Notes: a model not told the origin generated them from the sequence alone. A stretch of DNA of 64,000 nt from Adiantum capillus-veneris (GCA_014529385.2 CM043968.1:127121018-127185017), one strand, 5' to 3'. Counted from the stretch's first letter, positions 1 to 14,075 are shown. Numbers and translations are program-made.

Positions 1-2435
1 GCCTGAAATAAGCATTTCTCGCCATGTAATGAGACTTTTTCATCCCTTGGGTATTCCATATTGCCAGGTTCCCATACTTTTGTATAAAATATGGTAAATG
101 ATTGAAGATGATGTGCTGGATATGAAAACAGATTAGTTAGAATGTTTTACACTCACATATTTGCACATAAGAGAGAATGAAATACACGATAATACCATGT
201 AGTGAGTAATCTGGGTGTCTGTCCATGCTGTCTTGAATGATTTTTTCAGAAGGTTGAGATTCTCCTTGAACTTGTTCATATCACCTTGTGACCAGTCATC
301 TTTGTCGCACATCAAAAATAGGATGTCTATTGATCGCCAAACCTCAGCCTTCGCGTTATGAGTAGTTGGTTCTTGGTCTTTGACTGCAATATGTAGCTTT
401 TTCCAGCTCTGATACTCTACCTTGCTAACATAAGATGTGTTATATATTTTTCCATGTTTTGTTAGCTTCGAATCTCTTGTACCTTGGGGTTTAGATAAAA
501 ACCTCCGTGCCTTCTCCCCACCGATGGATGGTTTGCATGGGACATCCTTCTCAGCAGTTGATCTCTTTTCATCCCGCTGGATTTTCACATTGCCACCATG
601 AAGCCCCATATCCGACAGTACCATTTCTAAGCACTGCAGGGCTACTTGTCATTCTGCTCAGTTCTTAATCTTCCAAGAAAACCCGATATATAAGTAGACC
701 AATTTCTCCACAATTCTACAAAGGGCATGCATTGTACAAATGTGGACATTCACAAGTGGTATTTTCAAAACCGGTCGAAAAGCAGGATCCTCAATGTGAC
801 GTGTTAGATCTTTTCTCCACCACTTTGGGTCCATGACCTTTGCAGGCTCCATGCAGAACAAACACGGCGACTTTGCCATTGCACCCATTCCACAAGTATA
901 CATGCACTTTAATGTTTTGAGGTCACCTGCAAGATGCCACTGAACTTGAAAGTCTCCCCTTCCATCTAGACGTAGTACCTCTCCCTGGTTAGTCTGTCGA
1001 TCAATCACCTCCAGAATATTAGTTCGATGGAACACCAAATATAGAATCTCATGATCTTCTTTCTTTACCTGCAACACAAAATAAATGAGACTTAAGTAGA
1101 TGTGAACATTTGAGCTTACCTAAGAATCTCGCTTACCTCAAACGCACCAAGCCACCATATGTTAGATTCTGATTGAACACTAAAATATAAAGGATCATCA
1201 CTGGGACACTTTGAGAGGGCTCTATTCATTAAAGTAATAGTAATAGGCTCTAGCTTTTTCTCTTTAACAAGCTCACACTCATCCAGTTTTAACACAAAAT
1301 GTAATACCCCTCGTGACTCTTCAAATGTGATGTTGTAAAACTGCACCATTCTCTTCTGTAATATCCGCAGGTCCATAAAAATATTATTGAACTCATCATA
1401 TGCCATGTTTTCTCCATGGCCATTGTAAGTTTCTTTAATATGAAAGGGCTATCCAAGATAGTCTCCCTGTGCCTCGTTAAGCTGAAGCCTCTCTTTCCAA
1501 ACACTTGAGGCTGATGGTAGAAGTTTGGATTTTATACCCTTCTTAACAAAGATGGATGAGACAGACTTTTGGATAGCCGAATATCCTCTTTTGCTTACAC
1601 CAAGTGAATCAAGTGTGCCTTGTATCTCTTTTGCAAGCACTGAGTTCTCTGAAATAAAGCGGTCCACTACATTTCGTTGTAGGACCTTAAACTTCTTGTC
1701 ATGTACTATATCTGCTGCCAGGCTTCTACTTATAAGTGGCTTCAATCTCTTTCCTATATTGTCTTTGGGGTCAATGTTTTCCTTGTCAGGATAGATTGAA
1801 TCTCTACATGAAGACAATGCATAAGTAAATAACAGAAAATTTGCTTCACTAACACTATTTAGGCACATGAAAACAATGCATAACAAGAAAAAACAAAAAG
1901 ATTACTTAACTAAGACAATGTAGCCAACCAAGAAGTATCACCTTAATGCTCGAATTCTTTTCTTGAGACCTCCTGATGCAACCTGCAATGTTTCAAGATT
2001 GCGCAATTTCTTCTTTCGGATACGAGCACCCAAGATGGTGTCCTTCATTTGACAACTTCGCACCTTTCCTTTCAGTTCTTGTACCTCTGTTTTATGTTGC
2101 AAAATGGTAACCTGATCTGTAGAATGTAAATGTGAAAGGGGAACAATCTCACATTGTTGAGCTTGGAGAATGCCCTTGTAAGTTTCATCTTCTCTTGTAA
2201 GAGATTTACAATAACCCAGAAGGCCCTTTTCTCCATCACCAGCAAAGGTCAATAAGCTTGTAGGATTGACAAACGGTGGAGACGCATTAGTCATTGGATT
2301 CTTAGGGTAGAGAGAGCCTCTCGTCCAGATATCTATGTGTTTAGCTCCCTGAGCTCTGAGCGTGTCTATGGAAGCGGGAGGTATATGTGTGTTTGTTTTA
2401 CTACGCTTAATCAACGGTTGGTACTCATTGACCAA
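1..2435 (-). pseudogene. Unknown transposase-like family, copy A (multi-exon, decayed)
   Basis: I do not recognise this family by name. Four exons read leftward: up to 1942, 1803-1137, 1068-196, and 115 to the window edge. Three introns (1941-1804, 1136-1069, 195-116) all have GT-AG borders and all keep the reading frame. The first exon looks charged and helical. The central exon holds a cysteine pair (CLFC) followed by LVNVHICTMHALCRIVEKL. The last visible exon reads KYGNLAIWNTQGMKKSH. In-frame stops at 1449-1451, 658-660 and 649-651 show decay. The right window edge (62207-64000) holds a homologous copy with the same block order. The layout (cysteine pair, conserved H/C/LH helix, late QGM-KSH block) resembles repeated transposase-derived families, but that is from memory and unproven. 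It could instead be a multicopy host gene. Confidence 0.6.
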
Positions 2436-2798
2436 ATCAATGTGAAGGTGATATTTGGCTCATTTCTGGGTAACATTTGTGCCATTTGAGGAGTGCTCCA
2501 TTAGTCAAATGTGCAGGTTTAATGGAAAGTGAATAGCGGCTGCGCCTTCGTCCCTCCATGTTAGCCTCATTCCCTCCATATTGACGAGGTTCATTCAATG
2601 CAACTGAAAAGAGAACTATCCCTCAATAACTACGAACGAATGTTCAGAAGATTAAGGAATCTACTTAAAGTACACTTTTTGAACTTTTACTATGAAAGAA
2701 CCAGCTCTATTATTTGCCATTTTTTCTAGAGAGAGAGTGCAAAAAATACATTTTCTTAGAAGTCCCTCCAAATGACCTCCGAAATTCCCTAATGAGAT
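2436..2798. other. Gap between divergent genes
   Basis: This stretch separates the leftward unknown gene from the rightward SWIM gene. On the minus strand about 2570-2440 can be read as protein-like sequence (RYSLSIKPAHLTNGALLKWH), which may be an extra 5' exon of copy A in a shifted frame. No promoter is evident. Confidence 0.3.
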
Positions 2799-3636
2799 AT
2801 GCAAACATATCTAGAGAGATCAAGAAATAGAGAAAAAACTCTTAGCCCACTTGTGTTGGCACGTGCTCTCCAAGGGGCAGTGGTGGCAGGCACACCATTT
2901 TATGGGCAACCTTTATTGCATGGAGACAGGGAAACTGTGGAAGGAAAGAAGGCTAGAGGATTTGCAGAAACAGATTCTCATAAGCCTGGATATGTGATGG
3001 AGTCTAGACAACGAAAAGAGCGCAAACGACCACGAAAGATTTTGTTTGATATGGACATGAAGCAAGAGAGACAAAGATTTGATGTGAATGCAGATTCCAC
3101 AGATGAGGAGATTCATGCAAATAATGACATAATAGATGACACCATACCTTCTATTAGTGAATACGTTATTGGTGATTTTGAGATTGTTGTGCCAAGGGGT
3201 CATTGGGCAATAATAAGAATGCCTCAAAATGTCTCCCGTAAGTGCTTTGGTGTGCTTAAAGGGAGAAGATGTGAGAATGTCATGCAAAGTAGGTCTCAGG
3301 ACTTGTGGCCCCATGCTTTTGGGGAGAGAGACTTACAAAGACTAGAGACAACACCAATGGATGTGGTTTTGTGGCCATGATATGCATCACACTGAAGTTG
3401 TGGCCAAACAAGTATTGTCACCACCAGAAAGGCCAACAACTTGGCTAGTAGAGAGTGGAACATGTGTATCAAAGGAGGAGTATACTGGTTTGATAGGGGT
3501 AGGTTTTGTGATTAGAGCTCCTTCTCCAAAGGCTGTCAAGAAAAGGGAGACAGTGGGAACCTCTGGCAAGCGCAGAAAAAAATGGAGGTCCGGTGTCTCT
3601 AAGGAGGCAAGTAAACACATGGAAATAGCAGCACGT
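2799..3636 (+). pseudogene. SWIM zinc-finger gene, 5' part (interrupted)
   Basis: Two overlapping frames (2799-3380 and 3361 onward) give a lysine/arginine-rich protein. The second frame contains CGHDMHH and, near its end, a basic stretch KAVKKRE...KRRKKWR that could act as a nuclear signal. The frame change around 3340-3380 is either a frameshift or an unrecognised intron. The second frame is cut at codon boundary 3636/3637 by an LTR element. It continues in the same frame at 14080, beyond the element's far end. The domain that identifies the gene, a SWIM finger, lies in that 3' part. The role is unknown; SWIM domains bind zinc and occur in transposase-associated, ubiquitin-ligase and kinase-type proteins. 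Confidence 0.55.
3633..3636. repeat. Target-site duplication ACGT, left
   Basis: ACGT lies directly before the element start TGTCGAG at 3637 and recurs at 14076-14079 directly after its end CGACA. A 4-bp duplication is short for LTR elements (usually 5), but the restored reading frame supports these borders. Confidence 0.7.
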
Positions 3637-5793
<2,157 letters not shown>

Positions 5794-5817
<24 letters not shown>

Positions 5818-6888
5818 TCCACCCCCTCTAAACCTGCACATCCTCCGGCATGTGCCAACCTCATGGTAACTTGTGAACGCAATTGTATCCCCTGTCATCC
5901 CATGAACTCCTCCAGGATCATATGGGTAACTCAAAAACTTATATTGTACTAAGCATTGAGATTTTCCGCATCTTTTAATTGCTCTCAGATCAGAAGGAAT
6001 TGTTATATACATCTGTCTCCAAAACATCTGTAACAAATCTCCATTATGCGCAAAATCTTCATGACGTAGAGACATAAGTTCCTCATCCTCCTCTTCAAAA
6101 AACACTTCCAGGCTTCCTGTAATATACTTGAAAGATTTTTGAAACTGCACTTCAACCTTCTGACCAACCTGTAAATCCATATGTACCTCTTTCGCATAGA
6201 AGTCTGAATCTGCATCTTCATTCTCAAAAGAATCCTCTAGATAGCCTTTCTCAACATCGAGAGAAACCTCAGAAATGTGCATGGTAAACCTCTCATCAAT
6301 TCTCTCACCTTTTACCAAATACCTCTCCAGCTTTATAGCATAAAAGTTTGCATACCTCTCAAATATGGTGTCTAATTCCCTTTCCAAATCATCCTGGTAG
6401 GTATGCTCCCGGTCACTTGTAACCGACTGCTCAAAAACCTCCTTGGAGTTAGTCTCTGACACAATATCTTCACCCCTTCTTCGTTTTTGACTCATCGCTA
6501 AATTATCTTCAATTGAATCATGTCTCCACTCATCTAGGGAGAACCCTTCTTCATTACATGACTCTGGTGTCAGCGTAGAGCTAGCATCCTCTTCTTGCTT
6601 CAAGGAATCACCATGTATACCCTTCCTATCCATAGCAGATAGATGCTCACAAACCTGCTTGCAATTTATACCCTGTGACACAAGACCTAAATCCCTTTTA
6701 TACCTCAGATATTGTTTGCATACCTGCAGGCAACCCTGTATAGTAGGCACTTTATGGCAAGCATCTTTATTTGCATCTTCACACAGATAAGAAATATCAC
6801 CCCAATCACAGACCATATCCCAAGAGGTTTCTTGCTCTTCTACTCTATCCTCTGATGTCACTTCAACCTGTATAGCATTCCCAAACAC
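5794..6888 (-). CDS. Unidentified ORF downstream of gag in gag-only element
   Basis: An open frame of about 365 codons lies in the same frame as gag, just after the gag stop (TAA, 6907-6909). Its apparent first codon is GTG and no good ATG lies nearby, so it may be reached by read-through or be the remains of one long ORF. The protein is acidic, with a basic patch KRRRGED. The end reads YPYDPGGV, then a cysteine- and arginine-rich tail running into the LTR. No protease, RT or integrase motif is visible. A DPGG ending just before a polypurine tract is also seen near 53540 in another element. Confidence 0.5.
5818..5833 (-). promoter_or_regulatory. Polypurine tract
   Basis: On the minus strand AGAGGGGGTGGA abuts the LTR start TGTCG. 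This is the expected plus-strand primer next to the 3' LTR and it fixes the element's orientation. Confidence 0.75.
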
Positions 6889-6906
6889 TTCTCTATCTTT
6901 GATTTG

Positions 6907-8439
6907 TTAATCTTGAAGATTCATAGCTTCATCTGCAGAACCCCAATCCTCATGCAGAGAATGTGCATCTGTCATTCCTTTTGTTGGCTCTTTCTTCTTT
7001 CCTATTGTAGACTCCTCCATGAGTACTTCAGATGGAGATGCTCCTTTTGTTGAGGGTGTTTGAGAAGGCATTGAGTCGCTTCTTCCCCCTCTTCTAGAAG
7101 CTCTTTTTGATGGTCCTTCATCAGCATTCTCACGGCTGCGCTTCTCTTCTACAATTGCCTCATTTTGTTGGCATTTTGTAATGTAGGCATGCACTGACAA
7201 TGAGTCCACTGGATCATTCCATCCTGTTTCTAGACGTATGCAATCACCTGCTTCATGTAGAATCTCTTTTGTAAGCTTTCCCTTTTTAGCTAATTGCATG
7301 ACATTTGGCCAAATTTGACCATGATGGTCACTCACCTCTTCATCACAAAAATGTTCAATTTTTACTCCATAAGTAGCTGTCTCAACTGAAGAGGTGTCAT
7401 GCTTGGTTGCCATATCTTCAACTAAGGTTTGCATTCCCCCCTTCCCAAAGTTAGTTCTCAAGGGTAGACCTGTCTCTCTTAAGTGGATTTTACCATCCTT
7501 AAAAAACACAACATCTTTTGACAAAGCATCACTAAAATCATCACAATCCCTTCTAACATGGTCTGTACTATCACACCAAATACATCTATTAACAAACCCT
7601 TCCTTGGGTTGTTGTTTTTGCCTAGGAAGTGGCCCTGATGGTTGGCCTTTTTCTTCAAGCTTTGCAAACTTCACCTTCAAGTCACGCATTCCCTTCACAA
7701 GCTCATCTAGCATGGACTCATCAAACTTAGGAGCGATAAAAGTAGGCTTTACCGTTTTGTCAGAAGTTAAGGTGGAAGGACTTATAGTGTTTACTACCAT
7801 CTTGTCCCTTCTTCTTTGTCGTTTGGCAAGCAGTGAGACAGCACCTTCAACCTCATTCCAGTCAGTCTTTAGTCCTTGCTCAGCATCATTATCTTCAAGA
7901 AGAAGCTCCAAATTTTCTTGAAACTCTTTACCTGCAGCTTGTAAGAAAAGATCTCTCTTCTCTGCATCTAGTGTGGCCCTTTCTGTCCTTGTGAGTTGTG
8001 CATAGTGCCGCTCAAATTCCCTAAGTAGTTCTGTTATTGATATTCCTTGCTTTGGCTTGACTACCCATTCTAAGAATGTCCTTTTGGTCACTCTCTCAGA
8101 GTCCTCCATGAAATATTCCTCCTTTAAAGCTACTTTGAGTTCTTCCTAATTTCTCCCATGCCCATCTTTAATTGCCCTAACATGCTCCCTAATTTCTGGA
8201 GCAACAACTAGCTCAAAGCTTTGAATCATCTCACCTTCTGACACGCGATGCAGCTCCATCTCCTTCACATACTCGCGTAAGTACTTGGTTACATCTTTGC
8301 CATTGAACTGATCCATTCTGTTGACGACCGCTTGTATGGCCTTCGTTGCTGAAATCTCCCTTCTTTCAGTAGCATGTTGTTGTTGCATGAACATTGCAAA
8401 TGCTTGAAACATTTGCATTGTTGCTGGGTCAAAATGCAT
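6907..8439 (-). pseudogene. Gag-like polyprotein with CCHC knuckle
   Basis: A single frame runs from 8439 to 6907, broken only by TAG at 8146-8148. The N-terminal part reads FNGKDVTKYLREYVKEMEL and EIREHV, typical of Ty3/gypsy-type capsid. After the stop the frame continues through SERVTKRTFLEWV and FERHYAQL. A zinc knuckle, CIWCDSTDHVRRDC, lies near 7560. A serine/threonine- and lysine-rich tail follows. Gag forms the particle and packages RNA. The frame ends at TAA (6907-6909), with more open sequence beyond in the same frame. A single stop in about 500 codons suggests recent decay. Confidence 0.75.
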
Positions 8440-8495
8440 ACCCTATTGCTCAACATGATCACCCATGGTTACCCACAAACTCTCACCCTAGCAGA

Positions 8496-8513
8496 TTCGC
8501 GTCGGGTTCACCA
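8496..8513 (-). promoter_or_regulatory. Primer binding site of gag-only element
   Basis: On the minus strand TGGTGAACCCGACGCGAA lies six bases inside the right LTR. TGG pairs with a tRNA CCA end. I cannot identify the tRNA with certainty. Confidence 0.65.
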
Positions 8514-9336
8514 AAAATATGTCGAGAAATTTGCGGTCTTGCCAGGAAAGCACCGGGCTTATGGCTGTGAGAGTTTGTGAGAGAACTCAACAAAAACTAT
8601 ATGAAGGAGTTAAACCATAGATGCCATGAAGACTAGGGTTTGGAAAGAAGTGCAATCAAAGAAGACTCACTCTTTCTCTCTTGCATTCACACACACAAAG
8701 AAAGAACGCAAAAGAGAATGTCAAAACAATAAAAAGATGAAAACATCAAGGCTATGGTCATATCGTATCATGGGTAATATGAAAGGGTTAATGGATGAGT
8801 TAATGGCATTCAATCTTGGCTGACCAAATAGGCTACGAATTGTTCTTTGGAATTGTAGTTTTATGCTTACCATAATATATATATTTTGTCTAGTGATTGG
8901 GATTAATTGTGTGTACAAATCCTCTTAGTTCATAGCAAGATAACAACGCTTACATCAAAAGAAAAATTATAGTCTATGAGAGGTAGTATGATAGGATCCG
9001 GTGATAGAAGTATTTCATTGAGCCTTTCGGGGCCGAAGAGAAACACTATACGTTGTTGAAAGTGTATTTTACGGCTAATCCATACGTTAATTCTAATAGA
9101 TTGTACAGAGTGAAAGCGATAGAAATGATCATCATGTGGGTTATTCATCTAGGATAGTATGTAAGAAATGTAGATATGAGAGAAGTGAAGAGATGAGAAG
9201 TTTCCCTCCCAAGCCCTATTCTTGCCCATAGGCAATAAGGATATTGCGGGGAGAGATGTACCTGGAGCAAGAGAACCTAGAGAGGATGAATTACTAAGAA
9301 TGAGAGAGATAGGTTTGGTTAAGGAGATGAGATTAG

Positions 9337-9406
<70 letters not shown>

Positions 9407-9673
9407 AGAGATGAAAATGAAAACAACAAGAAATCAAGAAAACATCAATGTAGAACACATCTTACTTGAAACCCTTCGGCACCATTATTGATGGGAGAGA
9501 GAAGAAGAGTGGATAATTCCACTTTGATTATACACCAAGTGCAAGACCTTCTTTGATTAGAGTTGATGTTCCAAGGTTAGCTTGTTGCAAGAATGGCTAG
9601 TCTCCCTCTAGGAGAAAGTGTAGGCTTGGCAAGGCTTATGTTAATGGCTAAGTACAATTAGGCATTACTACTC

Positions 9674-9678
9674 ACTCC
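9674..9678. repeat. TSD ACTCC (left) of nested copia
   Basis: ACTCC directly precedes the element and recurs at 13174-13178. The undisturbed left LTR near 4917 has a single copy, confirming it as the target duplication. Confidence 0.95.
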
Positions 9679-9870
9679 TGAAGGGGATCGAGGAGCACCA
9701 CAGATGAACAGTGAGAGAGAGAGAGAAGGAGACACACAACACGATGTGGGTGGGGAGACTCAAAAGAGTGAGCAGCCCCCTATACACTTATGCTATGTAT
9801 AAGGTATACAAGTCAGTGGGCGCCCAGACTTTGGGCGGCCGGGCAAGGCACAGGCGCCTATACCCCAACA
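9679..9870 (-). repeat. LTR of nested copia (left)
   Basis: 192-bp direct repeat of 12978-13173, with a short GA tract of different length and a few substitutions. Confidence 0.95.
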
Positions 9871-9949
9871 ACCTCCCACTTAAAGGCGACTATGCCTTTA
9901 AGCAAGGGAACCTAGTCTAAAGACTAAAAAAGGTGAGAGAAAACCGCTC

Positions 9950-10216
9950 TCAACCGATGCCCACTGGCTGGCTGTGATCGTGTGCATCCGGCTCTACTGA
10001 TAGACAAACATCCCGCTGCGGAAGCCACACAGAGCTAGCTCTAAGCTCTACAAATAGTCTATAAGAGCTCATGCACTCTTGCAAGTATCGATCCAATACC
10101 TGCAAACCTCCCCTATGCTCTATGCCGAGATCAGTCATCGAACGACTGATCAACCCTGCTGCAAATGCTCCCACTGCAGCTACTATGTCGGGCCTCGAGA
10201 TCAGCATCTCGTACAT
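9950..10216 (-). pseudogene. Copia RT C-terminal/RNase H-proximal fragment
   Basis: It reads MYEMLISRPDIVAAVG, matching the copia signature (MYAM-TRPDI-AVG) that follows the RT domain. A short degenerate continuation and a stop follow. The YVDD core of RT and the RNase H catalytic residues are absent, so this is a remnant left by internal deletion. Confidence 0.6.
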
Positions 10217-10730
10217 AAGGACACCGAACGTTCATGCAACCCTGGCAACCTCTGCCACCTCCAACTCAGAACTCAACACATGGCAATCATGTCCCCTATC
10301 ATAGAGACCATGGCACTCTGACTCCGAGCTCTGGCACAAGTGTATCCATATGTCCTGAATCTGCATCAAGCTCTGGCATAAGCATATCAAGAAATGACTC
10401 CACAATAGTCGACATCTCAACATCCATGTGAGTCATCTCTGTCATCACCTCTGATGACTCATCCTGCTATGACTCACTAGAGCTGTCCCGCTCTACCTGT
10501 GCATCTGTAGATGCACCCTGCACAACAAGGTCACTGCTCTACACTCCATGCAAAGCATCCTGCAACCCACAAGCAAAAGAGACTCGCCTGCTCTCGCGCT
10601 CTCTACCTGGCTGCGTGATCACAGAGAAAACACCGTCTCTCGTGTGATCCACATGCAATGGGTAACGTGTACCACTCCTGGCACCTCTCACAATCACTAG
10701 CGAACCCAAATGCATCACAAAATCTCGCTC
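10217..10730. other. Degenerate interior of nested copia
   Basis: This lies where integrase and RT should be encoded. I see no recognisable motif in any frame. Confidence 0.4.
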
Positions 10731-11534
10731 TCATAGCGAAATCTGACATCCACAATCTCTTAGCTGACCAATCGAGATCAAACTCACTGTCAAATCTGGT
10801 ATATAGCGCACATGTCGTAACAAGTAAGATGCACCACTCAGTAATGACAGTCTCACATCTCCTGCACCTGCTATCGCATGCACCGATCCATCAGTCAAAC
10901 GTACACTGCCAAGCATCCCGCTAGAATAGCTACAAAACCATGCACGATGCGGCGTGACATGAAACATAGCATCTACGTCTAGCAACCACTGCGAAGGGAG
11001 TGCACTATCCACATGTATAGCATCTCGTGCATAGGTCGAGATAAAAGTGACATCCCCGTCACTAGTATACTCCGACACTACATCTGCCTCAACTGTCAAA
11101 GCAACTAAGTCCATGGAATCACTACATACATCTCTGAGACTGCCATGTCTCCTACGATGTCGCATACGACGAAAACAACGCCGTCTAACGTGTCCAGAAT
11201 GACCACAATACCAACATGTTACCTGTCGGCGTGCTCGTGAATGTACATGTCTCACACGAGTCCGTGATGACTCAGATCTATCATACATATCATGTAATCT
11301 GTGCCAAAGTGCTCTCGAAGTAGTCTCATACATAACAAGAGCATATACAGATTCCGCAAGGTGCAAAGAGAGCGTAGATAGTGCCATCTCCTCTAGCTCC
11401 TGCCACTGATCGTCAGACATGTTTGAAGGTCTACCTGCATCACCACTCAATGGTCGATGCAACCCTCGCTGTGTCAATGCATCAAGCATACACTCTCTCC
11501 ATGCCGCAAAGTCTGACCCATCAAACATGCACAT
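10731..11534 (-). pseudogene. Copia gag and start of protease
   Basis: About 267 codons. The N-terminal part (FDGSDFAAWRECMLDAL) is the usual copia gag start. The middle contains LWHRLHDMY, and a zinc knuckle CWYCGHSGHVRRRC follows near residue 110. The protease active site, normally DSGA, reads WLLDVDAMFH, so the catalytic motif is lost. Downstream VRYIPDLTVSLISIGQL is a conserved copia block between protease and integrase. Gag may still be a full frame, but the element cannot be autonomous. Confidence 0.8.
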
Positions 11535-12958
11535 CTATGAGAGGTCACAATCTGATCGATCACCTGTCTCTGTCATGAGCACAATGTAGCAAACTAGAAA
11601 GAAAAACCACCTCACCAACAACACCTGGAAACTGTCTACCAATATGGCCAGAAACACAATGTAAAACCTGTGAGACACACTCCAAAATAGAGCTCCCGCA
11701 ATGTCAATACAAGCCTCGCCTGCTCTAGTATCACACTGCAATCTATGAGCTAATCACCAAGCCCACACTGTGCGGTATCGATGCATACATACGCACAAAT
11801 CTCCCACCTGCAGAGAACACCGCACGCAAATGCTGAGTGCAACCCGCAATCTCTACCTAGATCGCATAAATGATGCGCATAAAACTCTTGGGAAAATTTC
11901 GCCAGAGTTTTGTCAGTAAAACAGCCACAAAACCAGTAACCAAACTGACTGCACGCTCAAAACCATGAGCAACCAAAGCGCATCAAACCGCACTCCAAAT
12001 GCATGCACCAATCTCCACACTTTGCATACATCATTGCAAACACCTGCAAATCTAGTACACAAATATCTGCTCTACTTGTGACTGTCAAAAAAGATGCTCG
12101 AGGCATACATTGCCGAGCTCAAAATGCAATCACATTAGTCTCCCTGAGCATCAAACCACATAAGGCATACATCGTATCCTCCCACCTGTGAGGAAACTTG
12201 CAGCAAATATCACTCTCACATCTGAGAGCAAACCATGTGTGGAATCCTCGACACACAATAAACAACTGCTGCTGCAGAAAATTCAGCGTTCAGAATTTTA
12301 AAATTCTGATATGACGAGCGCGTCCGGAGCATGCCAAAACCCCAAGGTAGACTCCTGGATCATATGTATCCGAGTCTGGGTGTGAAAGCTATGCCAAAAA
12401 CAGTGTTTTTGGGACCCGAGAGTGCACAAATAAACTTGCTGCTGTACCTGCTGTAATTCAAAGCATAATTTCAGCAAATAGACATCACCATCGCGTCCGA
12501 AGCGTGCCAAAACCCTGACCTAGACTCCTGGATCATGTAGATCTGACTCTGTATGACGGAGCTACGCAAAAAACTGCGTTTTAGAGCCCGAAAATGGCAA
12601 AAACGAGCTGCACACAGTCTTGAACTTGCTCGTGCTCCACTCTGCGTGATGCAATGTCCTCTCAATGCAAGCTCCAACACAAGAGCTCTGCCACAACACC
12701 ATCCAAGCACTCGAATGTCAAGCTCTCCTCCGCCGAGCACTTCTCTAACGAGCTCCACTGAGCTCAAAAGCTCCTCTCACCAAGGAAGCTGCAACCGCCT
12801 CCTCGACCAAGCTTGACCACACCAAGCTCCTAAGCTCCAAAGACAATGCTCCTCAAGCTACAATCGCTCTCCGTGAAACTCCGCGATCGAACTCCACCGT
12901 CGAGAGCGAGCGAGCTATCGCCTCGAAGCTCTCAAAGCCGTCGTGCTCTCCGCGGTCA
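11535..12958 (-). other. Long untranslated leader of nested copia
   Basis: About 1.4 kb lies between the primer site and gag with no coding motif. It includes a diverged tandem duplication of roughly 180 bp (about 12300-12425 and 12485-12605) sharing GCGTCCG-AGC-TGCCAAAACCC and AGACTCCTGGATCAT. Confidence 0.7.
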
Positions 12959-12975
12959 CCATAGCTCTGATACCA
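12959..12975 (-). promoter_or_regulatory. Primer binding site (initiator Met tRNA) of nested copia
   Basis: On the minus strand TGGTATCAGAGCTATGG is the classic plant copia primer site, two bases from the LTR. Confidence 0.95.
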
Positions 12976-12977
12976 AT

Positions 12978-13173
12978 TGAAGGGGATCGAGGAGCACCAC
13001 AGACGAACAGTGAGAGAGAGAGAGAGAGAAGGAGACACACAACACGATGTGGGTGGGGAGACTCAAAAGAGTGAGCAGCCCCCTATACACTTATGCTATG
13101 TATAAGGTATACAAGTCAGTGGGCGCCCAGACTCTGGGCGGCCGGGCAAGGCAAAGACGCCTATACCCCAACA
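12978..13173 (-). repeat. LTR of nested copia (right)
   Basis: 196-bp partner of 9679-9870, with TGAAGGGG and CCCAACA termini, followed by target duplication ACTCC at 13174-13178. Confidence 0.95.
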
Positions 13174-14075
13174 ACTCCCTCGAGAATTCCTCTCATCAAC
13201 GGCTTGAATGCTTGAGTTCCTTCCAAGGAAGAAGAGGTCCTCTTTTATAGGTGAAGGGAACCCCCAAGGGTTTACACAAGAAGAGAGGAGCCAGTGTGAA
13301 CAGGAATTGGAAAAGTTGGAAATGAGCTGTCCATGCATGATGTGGGCAGACTGGGGTCCAGTATTTTGATCATATCTCCTCAACCGTGGCTCCAAATAAA
13401 AAAGTAAAAATATGGGCAGAAACTTCAGCTCATTAGCTACAATTTTCACTTTTAAAATCATTTTCCAATTCGGATTGGAACCTTGTGTAAAAAATTCATC
13501 AAAATAGGGTCCATTTATGGCAGCAAAAGTCTTCATGTGGTCCCCTTAGCCTAGACTTTCATTTGATTCCAAAGGACACCTCATGCCATATGAAAGCATG
13601 ACATTGCTCCTTGACAAAGTTTTGTAATCATGCTTGCAATAATGCATTAAAATAAGTGTATCTTTGAAATCATGCCACCTAGTGTCCCACTAGGATATGA
13701 TTCCCTCCTAGTAGCTATTTAAAAAGAAATATAAGAAAAATATAAAAAATACATAGAATATATATATATTGGAGTTTACCCTAGATATAGGATCTAGCTA
13801 GGGTGTGAGATGATAATGAGATAGTAGAAATAAAGAATCAATGCTTTTTGCCCCAAGTTAAAGAGGCAGAGCTATTGATGCTTTTCCCATAGTATTTTCT
13901 GATGGTAAAGTAAGAATAGGTTACCCTTGAGAAAAATAATAGGATGAGATAGAAGGCTCATTATTATACTTAAATATGCATATGTACATTATAGGAAAGA
14001 TAATTATGTATCTAAAAAATTACAAGATAACTCTTGTAGCATGCGTTCCCACTATGTACGTGTCACAACACGACA

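Larger units (their letters stand above)
9679..13173 (-). mobile_element. Nested, internally deleted Ty1/copia element
   Basis: Short LTRs (9679-9870 and 12978-13173) start TGAAGGGG and end CCCAACA on the plus strand. A primer site TGGTATCAGAGC lies at the right LTR and a polypurine tract AGTGGGAGGT at the left. Gag with a zinc knuckle and a decayed protease is present, then a scrap of the RT/RNase H linker. Integrase and most of RT are missing. ACTCC duplications flank it. Confidence 0.9.
8520..14075 (-). repeat. LTR of gag-only element (right, 5' LTR), split by nested copia
   Basis: This matches the left LTR from TGTCGAG to CGACA, but is interrupted between 9678 and 13174 by a copia element with ACTCC duplications. 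Without the insert and one ACTCC copy it is about 2.06 kb. The shorter TA tract near 9340-9400 accounts for most of the difference from the left LTR. Confidence 0.9.
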
